Shown: one piece after another, positions 61,201-62,818 of the stretch | Position numbering within the stretch: the stretch's first letter is position 1 | Layout: the number at the start of each line of letters is the position of its first letter | Assembly: GCA_032622095.1 (NCBI GenBank) | Contig: CP136061.1 | Span: forward strand, 89,274,983 to 89,338,982 | DNA from: Siphonodentalium dalli | Taxonomy: Eukaryota > Mollusca > Scaphopoda > Gadilida > Siphonodentaliidae | Length of the DNA: 64,000 nt | Direction: 5' to 3' | Made by a program: the position numbers and the translations under genes | Notes under the pieces: model-generated | What the model was told of the DNA's origin: nothing | The model's input: only the letters and a program-made list of their open reading frames with translations | Databases searched by the model: none

Positions 61201-62750
61201 AATGGAGACGTTAATTGTAATTGTATACAGCTTAATACACATATGAAAATGTCGCGGTGACATCAAAGAATGCCGGACTGCTGAGTATGGATATTTTGTG
61301 CACGGGATTTCTGTGGATGAAATTACTCATGCTCGGAGATCCCGTGCAAAACATATCCCCTAATATGGAAATAAAGTCAAAGTAGCGCTAATAATAGTTT
61401 TGTTATCCCGCGTGGGGCCCCAAGCATAAACAACGACGCACGTGTTCACATTTCCCGACAGAACTCAATTATATTTCATAACACGGGTCTAAAACTCTGT
61501 TCATAGCAGTGGTCCTAACTATAGTTGTTGGACTAATGCAGACTATTGAACAAGCTACGCGTTCCGAGTTTGAACGATTTCGCTACAATTCATATTACGC
61601 CGCTATAAATATCTTCTGCAGTATGACGTCACAGCACACAAATAGTTTTACGATTGACAGAATATATCCTTTCGGTTTCATTTTCACGGAAGCTACCTGT
61701 TGGAATTTTTGGAAATACTTAATTCAATTCTCCTTGCTAGGTATTATTGGTCAATGCATAGATGCTTTTTAGTGTTTAAATATACCTGTTGGAATCTTAT
61801 AAATTTGTAAACACTGTAACTCATAGCTTGTTCATTTATTTAGTCTTCAATCTGACGGCGGTCTCACGTGCGTAATTTCATGATCAATGCTCTGCATACC
61901 ATCAACAGAATTAATGTACCGACGGAAATGATCAACTTGATCGAAAATCACCGTTATATCTTACACAGCCTTGAGTCTTCAAAAACAACAATGAAAATTA
62001 TTCTTATCTGCAGATTTGTTTATCGCGGTTGACACGGGAAATGACCGCGGTGTAAGGCGGTCGCGGAAAATAATACTGCGGTGTACGCCATAACGACTAG
62101 ATTACCGCGGTGGACATCCAACATGACCGCGGTCAGAAACTGCTTGACTGAGGTCTAGTGGTGGTATGACCACGGTTATTACCGGCCCATAACCTCGTTA
62201 AAGGGGTCGATTAATTAGAGCATAGCTGTACTTTATTTAGAGACACCTATCAAACCGGCCCACCCTGTGAGTATACACAATATAAAATGTTCAAAACCTT
62301 AAGGTTACTACAACCAGTCTGTACGTGGGGAAAATTTTGTTGACTGATTGGGATTGGCCAGTACGTTCTGATCAATCATAAATGAATGTAAGTGTTATTA
62401 TGAGACAGTGAAATTGTTTTTGGGGATATGGTGGGATTCGAACCCTGGCCCATGATGGCGAGCTCGCCTTGCGACTCAAAGTCCGACATCAATACCACAC
62501 GGCCACCAAAGTGACCCCATATATAAATGAAAGCTTTAGTATTTTTGCTGTTTATTCTTTTTAGCTCAAGAAAAGTAAGAGGAAACCGAGAAGGAAATAT
62601 GTGTCAGTTTGTAAGGGCGTGAGAAAGTTTGTGATGCATAATAAAGCTCCATTGTGGAACGAGAACAGTCAAGTCTACCAGCTCGATTTCGGAGGCCGCG
62701 TCACGCAAGAATCGGCAAAAAACTTCCAAATCGAATTTAAGGATAAACAG
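27998..62750 (+). CDS. TULP4: Tubby-like protein 4 gene, 12 coding exons, 3' end beyond window
   Basis: Joined coding segments are 27998-28258, 32045-32173, 36576-36740, 43553-43718, 45392-45502, 46003-46145, 47785-48012, 48832-49057, 51197-51390, 55847-56084, 58434-59545 and 62565-62750. They total 3159 nt (1053 codons) and stay in frame across every AG/GT junction. The product shows WD40 repeats (about residues 79-350), a SOCS box (about 359-414) and tubby-domain pieces (about 421-476, 542-620, 1004-1053). A roughly 370-residue polar insert separates the last two pieces, the split typical of TULP4. Vertebrate TULP4 is longer, about 1540 residues, mainly through a bigger insert. By family knowledge the protein is a WD40/SOCS-box adaptor of the tubby superfamily, thought to act as a substrate receptor for elongin-cullin ubiquitin ligases. 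The final tubby segment, stop codon and 3' UTR are not in the window. Identification is strong; precise function in this animal is inference. Confidence 0.96.
28388..29070 (+). repeat. Family S tandem array, about 4 units of 161 bp
   Basis: Repeats of ggtttccggatgataactt, atctgaaccaaatttggtat, caggtcaagttcgaatatgg and gagagttatggccctttttc. It opens with a gtccgtccgtctgtccgtgc run. Located in TULP4 intron 1. Predicted frames on both strands are repeat translations. Confidence 0.85.
29491..29930. mobile_element. Family G hAT-like MITE, copy 10
   Basis: caagccttgaatgtgtgtgt ... cactatttcaaggct, both modules and spacer present, somewhat eroded (gaggtcctcagagtgaattt). Confidence 0.8.
29995..30019 (+). 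repeat. Poly-C tract
   Basis: An uninterrupted C run of about 20 bases immediately before a family G element. Length may be unreliable in the assembly. Confidence 0.85.
30031..30284. mobile_element. Family G short hAT-like MITE with perfect 8-bp duplication
   Basis: Duplication ttcacaaa at 30023-30030 and 30285-30292. Ends caagccttgaaatagggtgt and ctatttcaaggcttg. Confidence 0.95.
30293..31189. other. TULP4 intron 1, possible exon-1 echo
   Basis: Mostly unique AT-rich DNA. At 30468-30595 the phrases ggctggcttgggagt, caatcattgtcggaagta, tatgagccgcc and gtgaggttagcat resemble TULP4 exon 1 around 28139-28265, with frameshifts and stops. This looks like a decayed partial copy of that exon, not a functional exon. 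Confidence 0.55.
30468..30598 (+). pseudogene. Decayed partial duplicate of TULP4 exon 1
   Basis: About 130 bp aligns with 28139-28265: aaggctggcttgg, then gcatc-tt, acaa-tcattgtcggaagta, tgagccgcc, caatctgc-tcgtcac and tgagtgaggttagcat, in the same order including the splice donor. Small indels break the frame. It sits 2.3 kb downstream in the same orientation in intron 1, so it is an internal tandem duplicate that has lost coding capacity. Confidence 0.7.
31190..31397 (+). mobile_element. Family B hairpin MITE, left end lost
   Basis: Starts in cactggtacagcattaaaga after a C run. First hairpin present; the second ends prematurely (gtgcgaggctccttgcaaac). Right end catggaaagattaa. Confidence 0.75.
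31416..32013. mobile_element. Family E long inverted-repeat element, ends intact
   Basis: TTAA at 31416-31419 and 32010-32013; ends aggggtactgtacactaaat and atttagtgtacagtccccct. The arms are about 165 bp, and a family A element splits the element near its centre. The aggg- termini next to TTAA recall Kolobok/T2-type elements, a tentative link. It ends 35 bp before TULP4 exon 2. Confidence 0.85.
31585..31834 (-). mobile_element. Family A MITE, copy 5, single hairpin
   Basis: TTAA-ccctttacccaacagaacgg ... ccggtttgttgggtaaaggg-TTAA. Only one 69-bp palindrome, joined directly to both unique ends. Either the pair collapsed by recombination or this is a one-hairpin form. Nested in family E. Confidence 0.92.
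32045..32173 (+). CDS. TULP4: TULP4 coding exon 2 (residues 88-130)
   Basis: Acceptor ttttacag and donor CAG|gtacaa flank 43 codons beginning [18 protein letters not shown] and ending NDRNNQ. This is the body of the first WD40 repeat, with W in KW and FVWI at the usual blade positions, and it is among the best conserved parts of the family. Both junctions are phase 0. A TTAA-flanked inverted-repeat element ends 35 bp before the exon (32009). Confidence 0.97.
32222..32765 (+). repeat. Tandem repeat with 'caaccatgggt' and 'atttggtatgcaggttt'
   Basis: Three diverged units share atatctcaaccatgggt, atcggatctcaat, ttggtatgcaggtttg and agagttatccctctttgttt. Related in style to family S. It closes with tcaccatgggggtatcacag. 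Begins 48 bp after TULP4 exon 2. Confidence 0.7.
32766..33625. other. TULP4 intron 2, mixed unique and old repeat DNA
   Basis: 33250-33530 shares phrases with 38560-38900 (ggcaatgtta, gttggcatagcacc, gtttcacg-). No exon recognised. Confidence 0.35.
33630..34053 (+). mobile_element. Family A paired-hairpin MITE, copy 6, expanded spacer
   Basis: TTAA ends intact. The spacer contains a threefold repeat of cttacattctttaacaattt variants, making it longer than other copies. Part of the left unique region is deleted (tatattggaaccggttcatt). Confidence 0.92.
34054..35270. other. TULP4 intron 2, largely unique sequence
   Basis: No MITE signatures over 1.2 kb, unusual for this window. 34500-34990 is comparatively GC/CpG-richer (cttccgcgtgcacc, ggtcgccgacacgc, gtatccggctgtccgtttcag) and could be regulatory. 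No ORF of note. Confidence 0.35.
35275..35345 (-). repeat. Family H end fragment
   Basis: tttataactgaatgggagaa followed by tccatactataatcaaaggg, an inverted family H terminus. Confidence 0.5.
35611..35788 (+). mobile_element. Family H element, partial
   Basis: taacccgttctatactaaat, tacattggaatggtctatta, then the core gaaatgttcagataataaat. Runs directly into a family G element. Confidence 0.65.
35786..36236. mobile_element. Family G MITE, left part lost, with family F inside
   Basis: cattgcttaggcc is interrupted by a family F element and resumes as tatgggagacctaggattat. The second module ends cactaaattcaggcttg. Confidence 0.75.
35801..35949. mobile_element. Family F MITE, copy 12, nested in family G
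   Basis: TA-cagtaatgccctaattaatc ... caattaattagggcattactg-TA. The left arm is shortened. The host context (cttaggcc / gggagacc) is recognisable family G spacer. Confidence 0.88.
36259..36471. mobile_element. Family F MITE, copy 13
   Basis: Complete arms around cggaaagctctccctgagag; the first base of the left end is changed (gagtaatgctctaag). Ends 104 bp before TULP4 exon 3. Confidence 0.9.
36576..36740 (+). CDS. TULP4: TULP4 coding exon 3 (residues 131-185)
   Basis: 55 codons between acceptor tatcag and donor AAG|gtaatg, both phase 0. The protein reads [20 protein letters not shown], then [10 protein letters not shown], and ends GVWTPDDQK. It holds the second WD blade (W-S-H-D-G) and the start of the third (VWTPDD). 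It matches the vertebrate exon with the same boundaries. Confidence 0.97.
36741..37984. other. TULP4 intron 3, first part, with one foldback
   Basis: Mostly unique. A short inverted pair, taaatagaacacctattgtg (37227) and ataggtgttctatttatta (37346), with internal gaatcccgtattatttcat against atgaaataattatggtattc, marks a small foldback at 37220-37370. Confidence 0.4.
37985..38221 (-). mobile_element. Family B hairpin MITE, reverse copy
   Basis: TTAA-ccattccataactggagatt ... gccatcatgaaaggg-TTAA. Both hairpins are recognisable but mutated in the loops (ttgcctatataaga; atgggagactcacatatg). Confidence 0.85.
38297..38520 (-). mobile_element. Family C hairpin MITE, copy 2
   Basis: Degraded left end (ccctggcactaaacctacaa), good right end gacctggcactcaaaggg-TTAA. 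One full palindrome, whose outer edge joins as cacagggt|atatgggttg, the mirror of the junction at 20470. Confidence 0.82.
38521..39205. other. TULP4 intron 3, unique and old repeat DNA
   Basis: Includes a short tandem of gatgatgtgttccgac units (38985-39050). No exon recognised. Confidence 0.4.
39206..40199. mobile_element. 1-kb foldback carrying a family S array
   Basis: Terminal inverted arms of about 150-200 bp: atggcctttgaggtg against cactgtgaaggccat, and tagtatgttattgtcaagtt against aacttgacaataacatacta. The interior is three 161-bp family S units (39430-39930). No ORF. Confidence 0.75.
39430..39930 (+). repeat. Family S tandem array, 3 units of about 161 bp
   Basis: ggtttccggatgataacttt recurs at 39445, 39606 and 39768, with gaaccaaatttggtat and gactgagttatgcccctttt in each unit. 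Bounded on both sides by the foldback arms. Confidence 0.88.
40298..40463. mobile_element. Family F MITE, copy 14
   Basis: TA-cagtgatgccctaaataatc ... tttgggcattactg-TA. The right arm lost its inner half (cactgaaaaagtacccataa). Confidence 0.88.
40617..40987 (+). mobile_element. Family A paired-hairpin MITE, copy 7, short spacer
   Basis: TTAA ends and both hairpins intact. The spacer is reduced to a tandem of ttggcctaaaaaaatgtgtt. The close packing makes the two hairpins nearly adjacent. Confidence 0.93.
40988..41478. other. TULP4 intron 3, unique sequence
   Basis: No repeat or exon recognised. Confidence 0.3.
41480..41811. mobile_element. Family G MITE, first module truncated
   Basis: Starts within the first module (aacgggctagcatcatcaaa), keeps the spacer and part of the second module, and ends cactatatccaggcttg. 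Confidence 0.72.
41976..42207 (+). mobile_element. Family H TTAA-type MITE, best-preserved copy
   Basis: TTAA-tcctttctatactaaatgga ... ctttggtatagaaaggg-TTAA. Carries ttcagataataagttcaaca near the middle. Shares the YCCTTTC start and TTAA flanks with families A-C. Confidence 0.8.
42225..42284. mobile_element. Family C end-to-end relic
   Basis: ttaatcctttcagtgcaaag joined to aaaatcagacttgccactga: the two ends of the hairpin-less family C form with almost no middle. Confidence 0.55.
42353..42461 (-). mobile_element. Family F MITE, one arm
   Basis: Only the right arm, gagagctttccgatgaatgg to ttagggcattactg-TA. Confidence 0.85.
42637..43036 (-). mobile_element. Family A paired-hairpin MITE, copy 8
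   Basis: Reverse orientation, TTAA at both ends, two full hairpins, full accggcc-containing unique part. Nearly the reverse complement of the copy at 8443. Confidence 0.93.
43306..43527 (+). mobile_element. Family H end fused to truncated family B element
   Basis: ttaatcctttctttactaaat (a family H end) is joined at 43327 to the middle of a family B hairpin (cccatagggagcctcacata). The second hairpin has inner cacccta/tgggtg pairs and a duplicated gagcctcacatatata. Right end catggaagtgttaa, 25 bp before TULP4 exon 4. Confidence 0.72.
43553..43718 (+). CDS. TULP4: TULP4 coding exon 4 (residues 186-240 plus 1 nt)
   Basis: Begins [20 protein letters not shown], the third WD blade, and continues with [21 protein letters not shown] split over a variable acidic linker. 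Ends AGAG|gtaatt in phase 1. The vertebrate counterpart of the linker is longer and also acidic. Mobile DNA crowds both edges: a truncated hairpin MITE ends 25 bp upstream (43527) and a hAT-like MITE starts 17 bp downstream (43736). Confidence 0.95.
43736..44188. mobile_element. Family G hAT-like MITE, 17 bp after TULP4 exon 4
   Basis: Target duplication ttctagac (43728-43735) and ttctggac (44189-44196), one mismatch. Ends caggcctgattatagtgttc and cactaaactcaggcttg. The second module has lost part of one arm. Confidence 0.9.
44197..44915. other. TULP4 intron 4 unique stretch with foldback
   Basis: gacccatgtcaaagactcct and tgtccagaaatgcttctatc (44345-44390) have inverted partners at 44735-44770 (gatagaagcctttccggaca; cgccatgtca), suggesting a foldback of about 430 bp (44325-44775). 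No exon. Confidence 0.45.
44917..45190 (+). mobile_element. Family B hairpin MITE, copy 7
   Basis: TTAA-ccctttcatgacagaagctg. The first hairpin has a disturbed loop (gagtcttctgtgcccataag); the second has inner gcaccctgtgggcga. Right end decayed (catggaagagttga). Confidence 0.82.
45392..45502 (+). CDS. TULP4: TULP4 coding exon 5 (residues 241-277 plus 1 nt)
   Basis: Acceptor ctttacag, donor ACAG|gtgaga, phase 1 at both ends. Coding reads [20 protein letters not shown] then [17 protein letters not shown]. It aligns with the vertebrate segment containing the SFTSGDISLMNNYDD stretch (next WD blade). Short (37 codons) but supported by phase, position and the FLM-SNFDD motif. Confidence 0.92.
45712..45872 (+). 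repeat. Short repeat of 'gcttaagcgcaaataattg'
   Basis: About 7 units of roughly 19 bp in TULP4 intron 5, in direct and inverted orientation (cttaagcataaatagc; agcttatttgtgcttaag). Self-complementary around each cttaag. Confidence 0.75.
46003..46145 (+). CDS. TULP4: TULP4 coding exon 6 (residues 278-325)
   Basis: Acceptor tttcccag, donor CAG|gtgagt. Residues [19 protein letters not shown] and [20 protein letters not shown] form a WD blade ([13 protein letters not shown] resembles the vertebrate QWCTQGDLLAVAG). Ends phase 0. Only a decayed hAT-like MITE fragment (around 46160-46196) and then a stand-alone hairpin pair follow the donor. Confidence 0.95.
46158..46198 (+). mobile_element. Family G remnant after TULP4 exon 6
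   Basis: gccggacatttgcagaatga matches the start of family G modules; the rest is gone. Low certainty because it is short. Confidence 0.4.
46209..46540. mobile_element. Stand-alone hairpin pair (family D)
   Basis: Begins accctgtgccaatgcattct and ends agaatgcattggcacagggt, so the outer hairpin arms are themselves the termini. The two palindromes (from 46216, and about 46466-46534) surround a spacer starting and ending with taacaatttt/aaaaattgtta. No CCCTTT ends or TTAA border, unlike families A-C. Outer flanks are tttt/aaaa. The first palindrome has lost three bases (gtcgcttgcata). Confidence 0.8.
46755..46858 (-). mobile_element. Family F MITE, one decayed arm
   Basis: gagagctttccgatgaatgg to gattatttaggtatatctg. 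Confidence 0.8.
47039..47760. mobile_element. Family G hAT-like MITE ending in TULP4 acceptor region
   Basis: Perfect target duplication catcattt at 47031-47038 and 47761-47768. The first module is interrupted after ccaaattcgccctctggg by about 275 bp of foreign sequence (47138-47415), and resumes at ctggggacctcattctgctt. The right duplication ends 16 bp before exon 7. Confidence 0.92.
47138..47415. repeat. Foreign insertion within the family G element
   Basis: Pyrimidine-rich sequence with an internal pair agagcaataactgtatctct / agagcagtaactctatctct about 60 bp apart. Not similar to other repeats in the window; source unknown. Confidence 0.5.
47785..48012 (+). CDS. TULP4: TULP4 coding exon 7 (residues 326-401)
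   Basis: 76 codons from acceptor ttattacag to donor AAG|gttaga, phase 0. The first half is the last WD blade ([18 protein letters not shown], then [13 protein letters not shown]). The second half, [20 protein letters not shown], is the N-terminal part of the SOCS box, with its leucine-rich BC-box-like helix around residues 359-375. The 8-bp target duplication of a hAT-like MITE ends 16 bp before the exon, inside the normal polypyrimidine zone. Confidence 0.96.
48013..48831. other. TULP4 intron 7, AT-rich unique DNA
   Basis: Contains an A-rich run near 48420-48432 and gaacgacataaatgtcgctg / ggagtgacatttatattg words. The only complete TULP4 intron here longer than 500 bp without a recognised MITE. 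Confidence 0.4.
48832..49057 (+). CDS. TULP4: TULP4 coding exon 8 (residues 402-476 plus 1 nt)
   Basis: Acceptor tcttcag, donor GAAG|gtaacc, phase 0 in and phase 1 out. [13 protein letters not shown] completes the SOCS box (Cullin-box side, IPDP...LREFV). GNERMYCTM then opens the tubby domain, with [20 protein letters not shown] and RPDFVIFDP as its N-terminal strands. A TTAA element (49071-49397) begins 13 bp after the exon. Confidence 0.97.
49071..49397 (+). mobile_element. Family I TTAA-type element, 13 bp after TULP4 exon 8
   Basis: TTAA-cctcttcactgctaatgatt ... agtactaacatagagg-TTAA. Its body is the reverse complement of 56589-56919 (ccattttccagtggaaaaat; actgactcagttgaaaggct; ttccagttatgaataatggc). 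The right terminus is shared with the next element's TTAA. Confidence 0.72.
49394..49674 (+). mobile_element. Family B hairpin MITE with duplicated left end
   Basis: The left part (ggagctgcggtggtgcagca ... cagtgcatactcttatata) is repeated once at 49460, so the first hairpin arm is duplicated. Right end ttatggaatgg-TTAA. Confidence 0.72.
49731..50150. mobile_element. Family G hAT-like MITE, copy 17
   Basis: caagcctgcaaatagcgtgt ... ctgcaaatgacagacg, both modules and spacer; the extreme right end is missing. Confidence 0.8.
50331..50386 (-). mobile_element. Family F MITE, terminal 55 bp only
   Basis: aaagttacccataattctga to ttagggcattactg-TA, joined directly to a family H sequence. Confidence 0.75.
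50389..50627 (+). mobile_element. Family H element
   Basis: ccattcagttatagaagtat, the core gttcagataataattttaac / gttgaacttattatctgaac, and right end agtatataaaggg-TTAA. Left CCTTT end replaced by the family F fragment. Confidence 0.7.
50775..50987. mobile_element. Family F MITE, copy 18, near-perfect palindrome
   Basis: Full arms around cggaaagctctccctgagag; TA flanks. Ends 210 bp before TULP4 exon 9. Confidence 0.9.
51197..51390 (+). CDS. TULP4: TULP4 coding exon 9 (residues 477-541)
   Basis: Acceptor ttccacag, donor GAG|gttagt. It encodes a polar linker: an Asp/Ser run ([12 protein letters not shown]), a basic patch ([13 protein letters not shown]) and [16 protein letters not shown]. Vertebrates have a longer linker here with repeated KSPKLPR motifs; the RKKRPKLFR patch is the likely counterpart. 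Conservation is weak, so support rests mainly on the open frame, the splice sites and matching phases on both sides. Confidence 0.88.
51425..51690. repeat. G/C-run repeat fragment next to element T
   Basis: A GC-rich stretch unlike the surrounding DNA, with several G or C runs (gggagggggtatccccct, ggtattcccccgggaaat), small self-complementary blocks and a closing gaaatttttgaaagtcc. A weaker relative seems present at about 32995-33080. It looks like a piece of a dispersed repeat; no ORF of its own is credible. Confidence 0.4.
51826..52671 (-). CDS. Unrecognised 281-residue protein carried by element T
   Basis: An uninterrupted frame from an ATG at 52671 ([20 protein letters not shown]) to a stop at 51826-51828. 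It fills most of element T and has no introns. I see no DDE/D triad, zinc finger or THAP motif. Residues about 1-90 alternate strand-helix-strand ([37 protein letters not shown]) in a way that could be a ubiquitin-like beta-grasp fold; this is inference. Residues about 120-185 ([20 protein letters not shown], then [16 protein letters not shown]) look helical and well ordered. The lack of stops suggests recent activity or selection. It could be an accessory protein, the remains of a longer transposon protein, or a captured host gene. No function assigned. Confidence 0.7.
   Translation of the reverse strand: MATLVNISIGDRCWTIISVEKSKSVRQMGEDYIEKTKDVDGASISEFTVAVGRTKTGDFDELSPEIKVSEVIAVFQFGRYFKIVIGNDVPPAANVKVTDDVLSMMMTSGKEMVLPKTVNVKNKRDELTNSFIDWLQEKKVGFRWDSLDSVGRQFVSSVCDALWYVGPHISKLEDRAYHVPESLRKFFGYNDPKKSKHGVPQLDSLKHMDFTEQLGKTLEQPFLKAELWKEIKTALFDLTETIHLKLSPLYNFIPIFIKKLRGLYDGQLSCFTIVSISSIIP
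52685..52728. promoter_or_regulatory. Inverted ETS-like sites upstream of the element T ORF
   Basis: A perfect 10-bp inverted repeat, ctaaccggaa (52685-52694) and ttccggttag (52719-52728), lies 14-57 bp upstream of the antisense ATG. The left copy continues as accggaagt, the consensus for ETS-family factors. Position and symmetry suggest the ORF's promoter, but this is inferred from motif alone. Confidence 0.4.
52900..53812. other. TULP4 intron 9, unique stretch
   Basis: No MITE or exon recognised. 53255-53560 has several CpG-bearing words (attcgcggaaat, cgtaccgcgtaatcacgtac, cagcgcgttccg, accggaagaggaag). Could be regulatory; unproven. Confidence 0.35.
53813..54165 (+). repeat. Dispersed repeat, relative of 11862-12185
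   Basis: ggctgtccatccatcg, tccgagcttgtattcctaca, aacttggcacagatattta and gacagtcccatctctagttt in the same order as the earlier copy. Confidence 0.65.
54335..54547. mobile_element. Family F MITE, copy 19
   Basis: TA-cagtaatgccctaaataatc ... gattatttagggcattactg-TA. Small differences in both arms (acatgggtaacatgtcagga; aatggcaagaagccatatat). Confidence 0.9.
54789..55039 (+). mobile_element. Family H element abutting family B
   Basis: tatccctttatatactgaat, the core gttcagataataagttcaac / caaacttattatctgaacat around ggcctatggtc, and ctaagggaactactcatcaa. The right end merges into the TTAA of the next element. Confidence 0.72.
55040..55326 (-). mobile_element. Family B hairpin MITE, reverse copy, rearranged
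   Basis: acctttcatgactggagctt ... attgtgaaagga-TTAA. The first hairpin has a collapsed centre (tcttatatataagggaatag), like the family A copy at 22626. An extra hairpin arm is present near the right end. Confidence 0.72.
55338..55779. mobile_element. Family P TTAA-flanked inverted-repeat element
   Basis: TTAA (55338-55341 and 55776-55779), ends atccagtgttcgtgctgtca and tgaccacaagaacactgg. The interior repeats ggccaa/ttggcc words with T runs. Ends about 70 bp before TULP4 exon 10. Confidence 0.72.
55847..56084 (+). CDS. TULP4: TULP4 coding exon 10 (residues 542-620 plus 1 nt)
   Basis: Acceptor ctttcag, donor TTGG|gttagt (phase 1). Encodes [12 protein letters not shown], then [20 protein letters not shown], the central tubby-domain strands and among the best conserved TULP4 motifs. 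It ends in an acidic tail (GGTDDEDQK) leading into the disordered insert. A TTAA element ends about 70 bp upstream and a hAT-like MITE starts 22 bp downstream. Confidence 0.97.
56107..56532. mobile_element. Family G hAT-like MITE, 22 bp after TULP4 exon 10
   Basis: caagcctgagtttagtctta ... cagtaaactcagacttg. The first module is complete and the second has lost one arm (agcccgcttaactctgggga). Flanks tatatgat / gttatgat are compatible with a worn duplication. Confidence 0.85.
56589..56919 (-). mobile_element. Family I TTAA-type element, copy 2
   Basis: aacctcttcgctgctattac ... tttagcagtgaagagg-TTAA. Inverted relative to 49071-49397 over most of its length. A 105-codon frame here is repeat translation. 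Confidence 0.72.
57273..57440 (-). mobile_element. Family B hairpin MITE, truncated
   Basis: TTAA-cccttccatgactgtagttt, one hairpin with damaged right arm, spacer, then the second hairpin stops after ctctaaatatatgcga. Confidence 0.72.
57441..57789. other. Unassigned stretch with an antisense open frame
   Basis: An antisense frame (57370-57798, 142 codons) runs partly through the adjacent MITE, so it is not a clean gene. The central part ([18 protein letters not shown]) has a protein-like composition and could be a processed pseudogene fragment. I do not recognise it. Confidence 0.3.
57790..57925 (-). repeat. Family H fragment, reverse
   Basis: tccaaatgaataatggacca then ataattttataactagttgg and gagaatccattagtaaaga, an inverted family H terminus. 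Confidence 0.6.
58434..59545 (+). CDS. TULP4: TULP4 coding exon 11, long disordered insert (residues 621-991)
   Basis: A 1112-nt exon, by far the largest here, between acceptor ctattcag and donor AAAG|gtatgt. The open frame runs from [17 protein letters not shown] to FQKDKLRQK. Composition is Ser/Asp/Asn/Lys-rich with no predicted fold, an acidic cluster ([16 protein letters not shown]) and basic patches. It occupies the same place as the very long insert of vertebrate TULP4 between the two tubby halves, but shows little direct similarity and lacks the proline-rich character of the vertebrate insert. Placement is secured by phases (1 in, 0 out) and by the frame length. A hAT-like MITE begins about 17 bp after the donor. 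Confidence 0.93.
59563..60007. mobile_element. Family G hAT-like MITE, about 17 bp after TULP4 exon 11
   Basis: cagcctagaagtcatttgca (left end slightly decayed) ... cgctataatcaggcttg; both modules and spacer complete. If the exon 11 donor is skipped, the frame continues into the first module (ending NEVPRG) before a stop. Confidence 0.82.
60016..60242 (+). mobile_element. Family B hairpin MITE, copy 11
   Basis: TTAA-cccttgcgtgatgagagctg; the first hairpin loop is shortened (tatatatggattctcgcata), the second lost its right arm centre. Right end ctcctgtcatgaacc without a clean TTAA. Confidence 0.78.
60243..62196. other. TULP4 intron 11, long unique stretch
   Basis: Nearly 2 kb with almost no MITE. 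A 133-codon frame (60543-60944) has an ATG but no recognised family, and no splice signals with phase 0 on both sides that would join it to exons 11 and 12. An inverted pair gcacgggatttctgtgg / ggagatcccgtgc lies near 61300. A cluster of cgcggt words lies at 62025-62185. Confidence 0.45.
62025..62185. promoter_or_regulatory. Cluster of accgcggt / tgcggt words
   Basis: At least five copies of accgcggt or tgcggt/tgtggt variants in 160 bp (tatcgcggttgac, gaccgcggtgtaag, ctgcggtgtacg, taccgcggtgga, gaccgcggtcag). TGYGGT is the core recognised by RUNX factors. May be a regulatory cluster or a small degenerate tandem repeat. Confidence 0.3.
62198..62230 (-). mobile_element. Family F terminal relic
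   Basis: ttaaaggggtcgattaatta then gagcatagctgta: the outermost 33 bp of a family F right arm. Confidence 0.65.
62422..62519 (-). pseudogene. tRNA-derived (Ser/Leu-like) sequence, probably SINE head or tRNA pseudogene
   Basis: On the minus strand there is a box-A-like tggccgtgtgg and a perfect box B, ggttcgaatcc, with a palindromic long variable arm (ggcgagctcgcc) between them, as in serine/leucine tRNAs. Ends ggggtca/tatcccc pair only partly and the T stem has mismatches, so a functional tRNA is unlikely. It lies 46 bp upstream of TULP4 exon 12 on the opposite strand. Confidence 0.5.
62565..62750 (+). CDS. TULP4: TULP4 coding exon 12 (residues 992-1053), last in window
   Basis: Acceptor ctttttag, donor CAG|gtgaga, both phase 0. 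It starts with a strongly basic stretch ([18 protein letters not shown]), as vertebrates have before the C-terminal tubby segment. It then reads [20 protein letters not shown] and [16 protein letters not shown], the near-invariant tubby signature. The remaining strand and C-terminal hydrophobic helix (about 38 residues in vertebrates) are not found in 62751-64000, so the terminal exon is outside the window. Confidence 0.97.
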
Positions 62751-62818
62751 GTGAGAATAGTATGTGAGATTCAAGGAGTAAAGGGCTTTATTTAACACTT
62801 TCTATAATAAATGTATTC

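Noticed and set aside
62422-62519. Functional tRNA-Ser or tRNA-Leu gene
   Set aside because: Acceptor and T stems contain mismatches and the anticodon stem is not clean, so a tRNA-derived repeat is the safer call.
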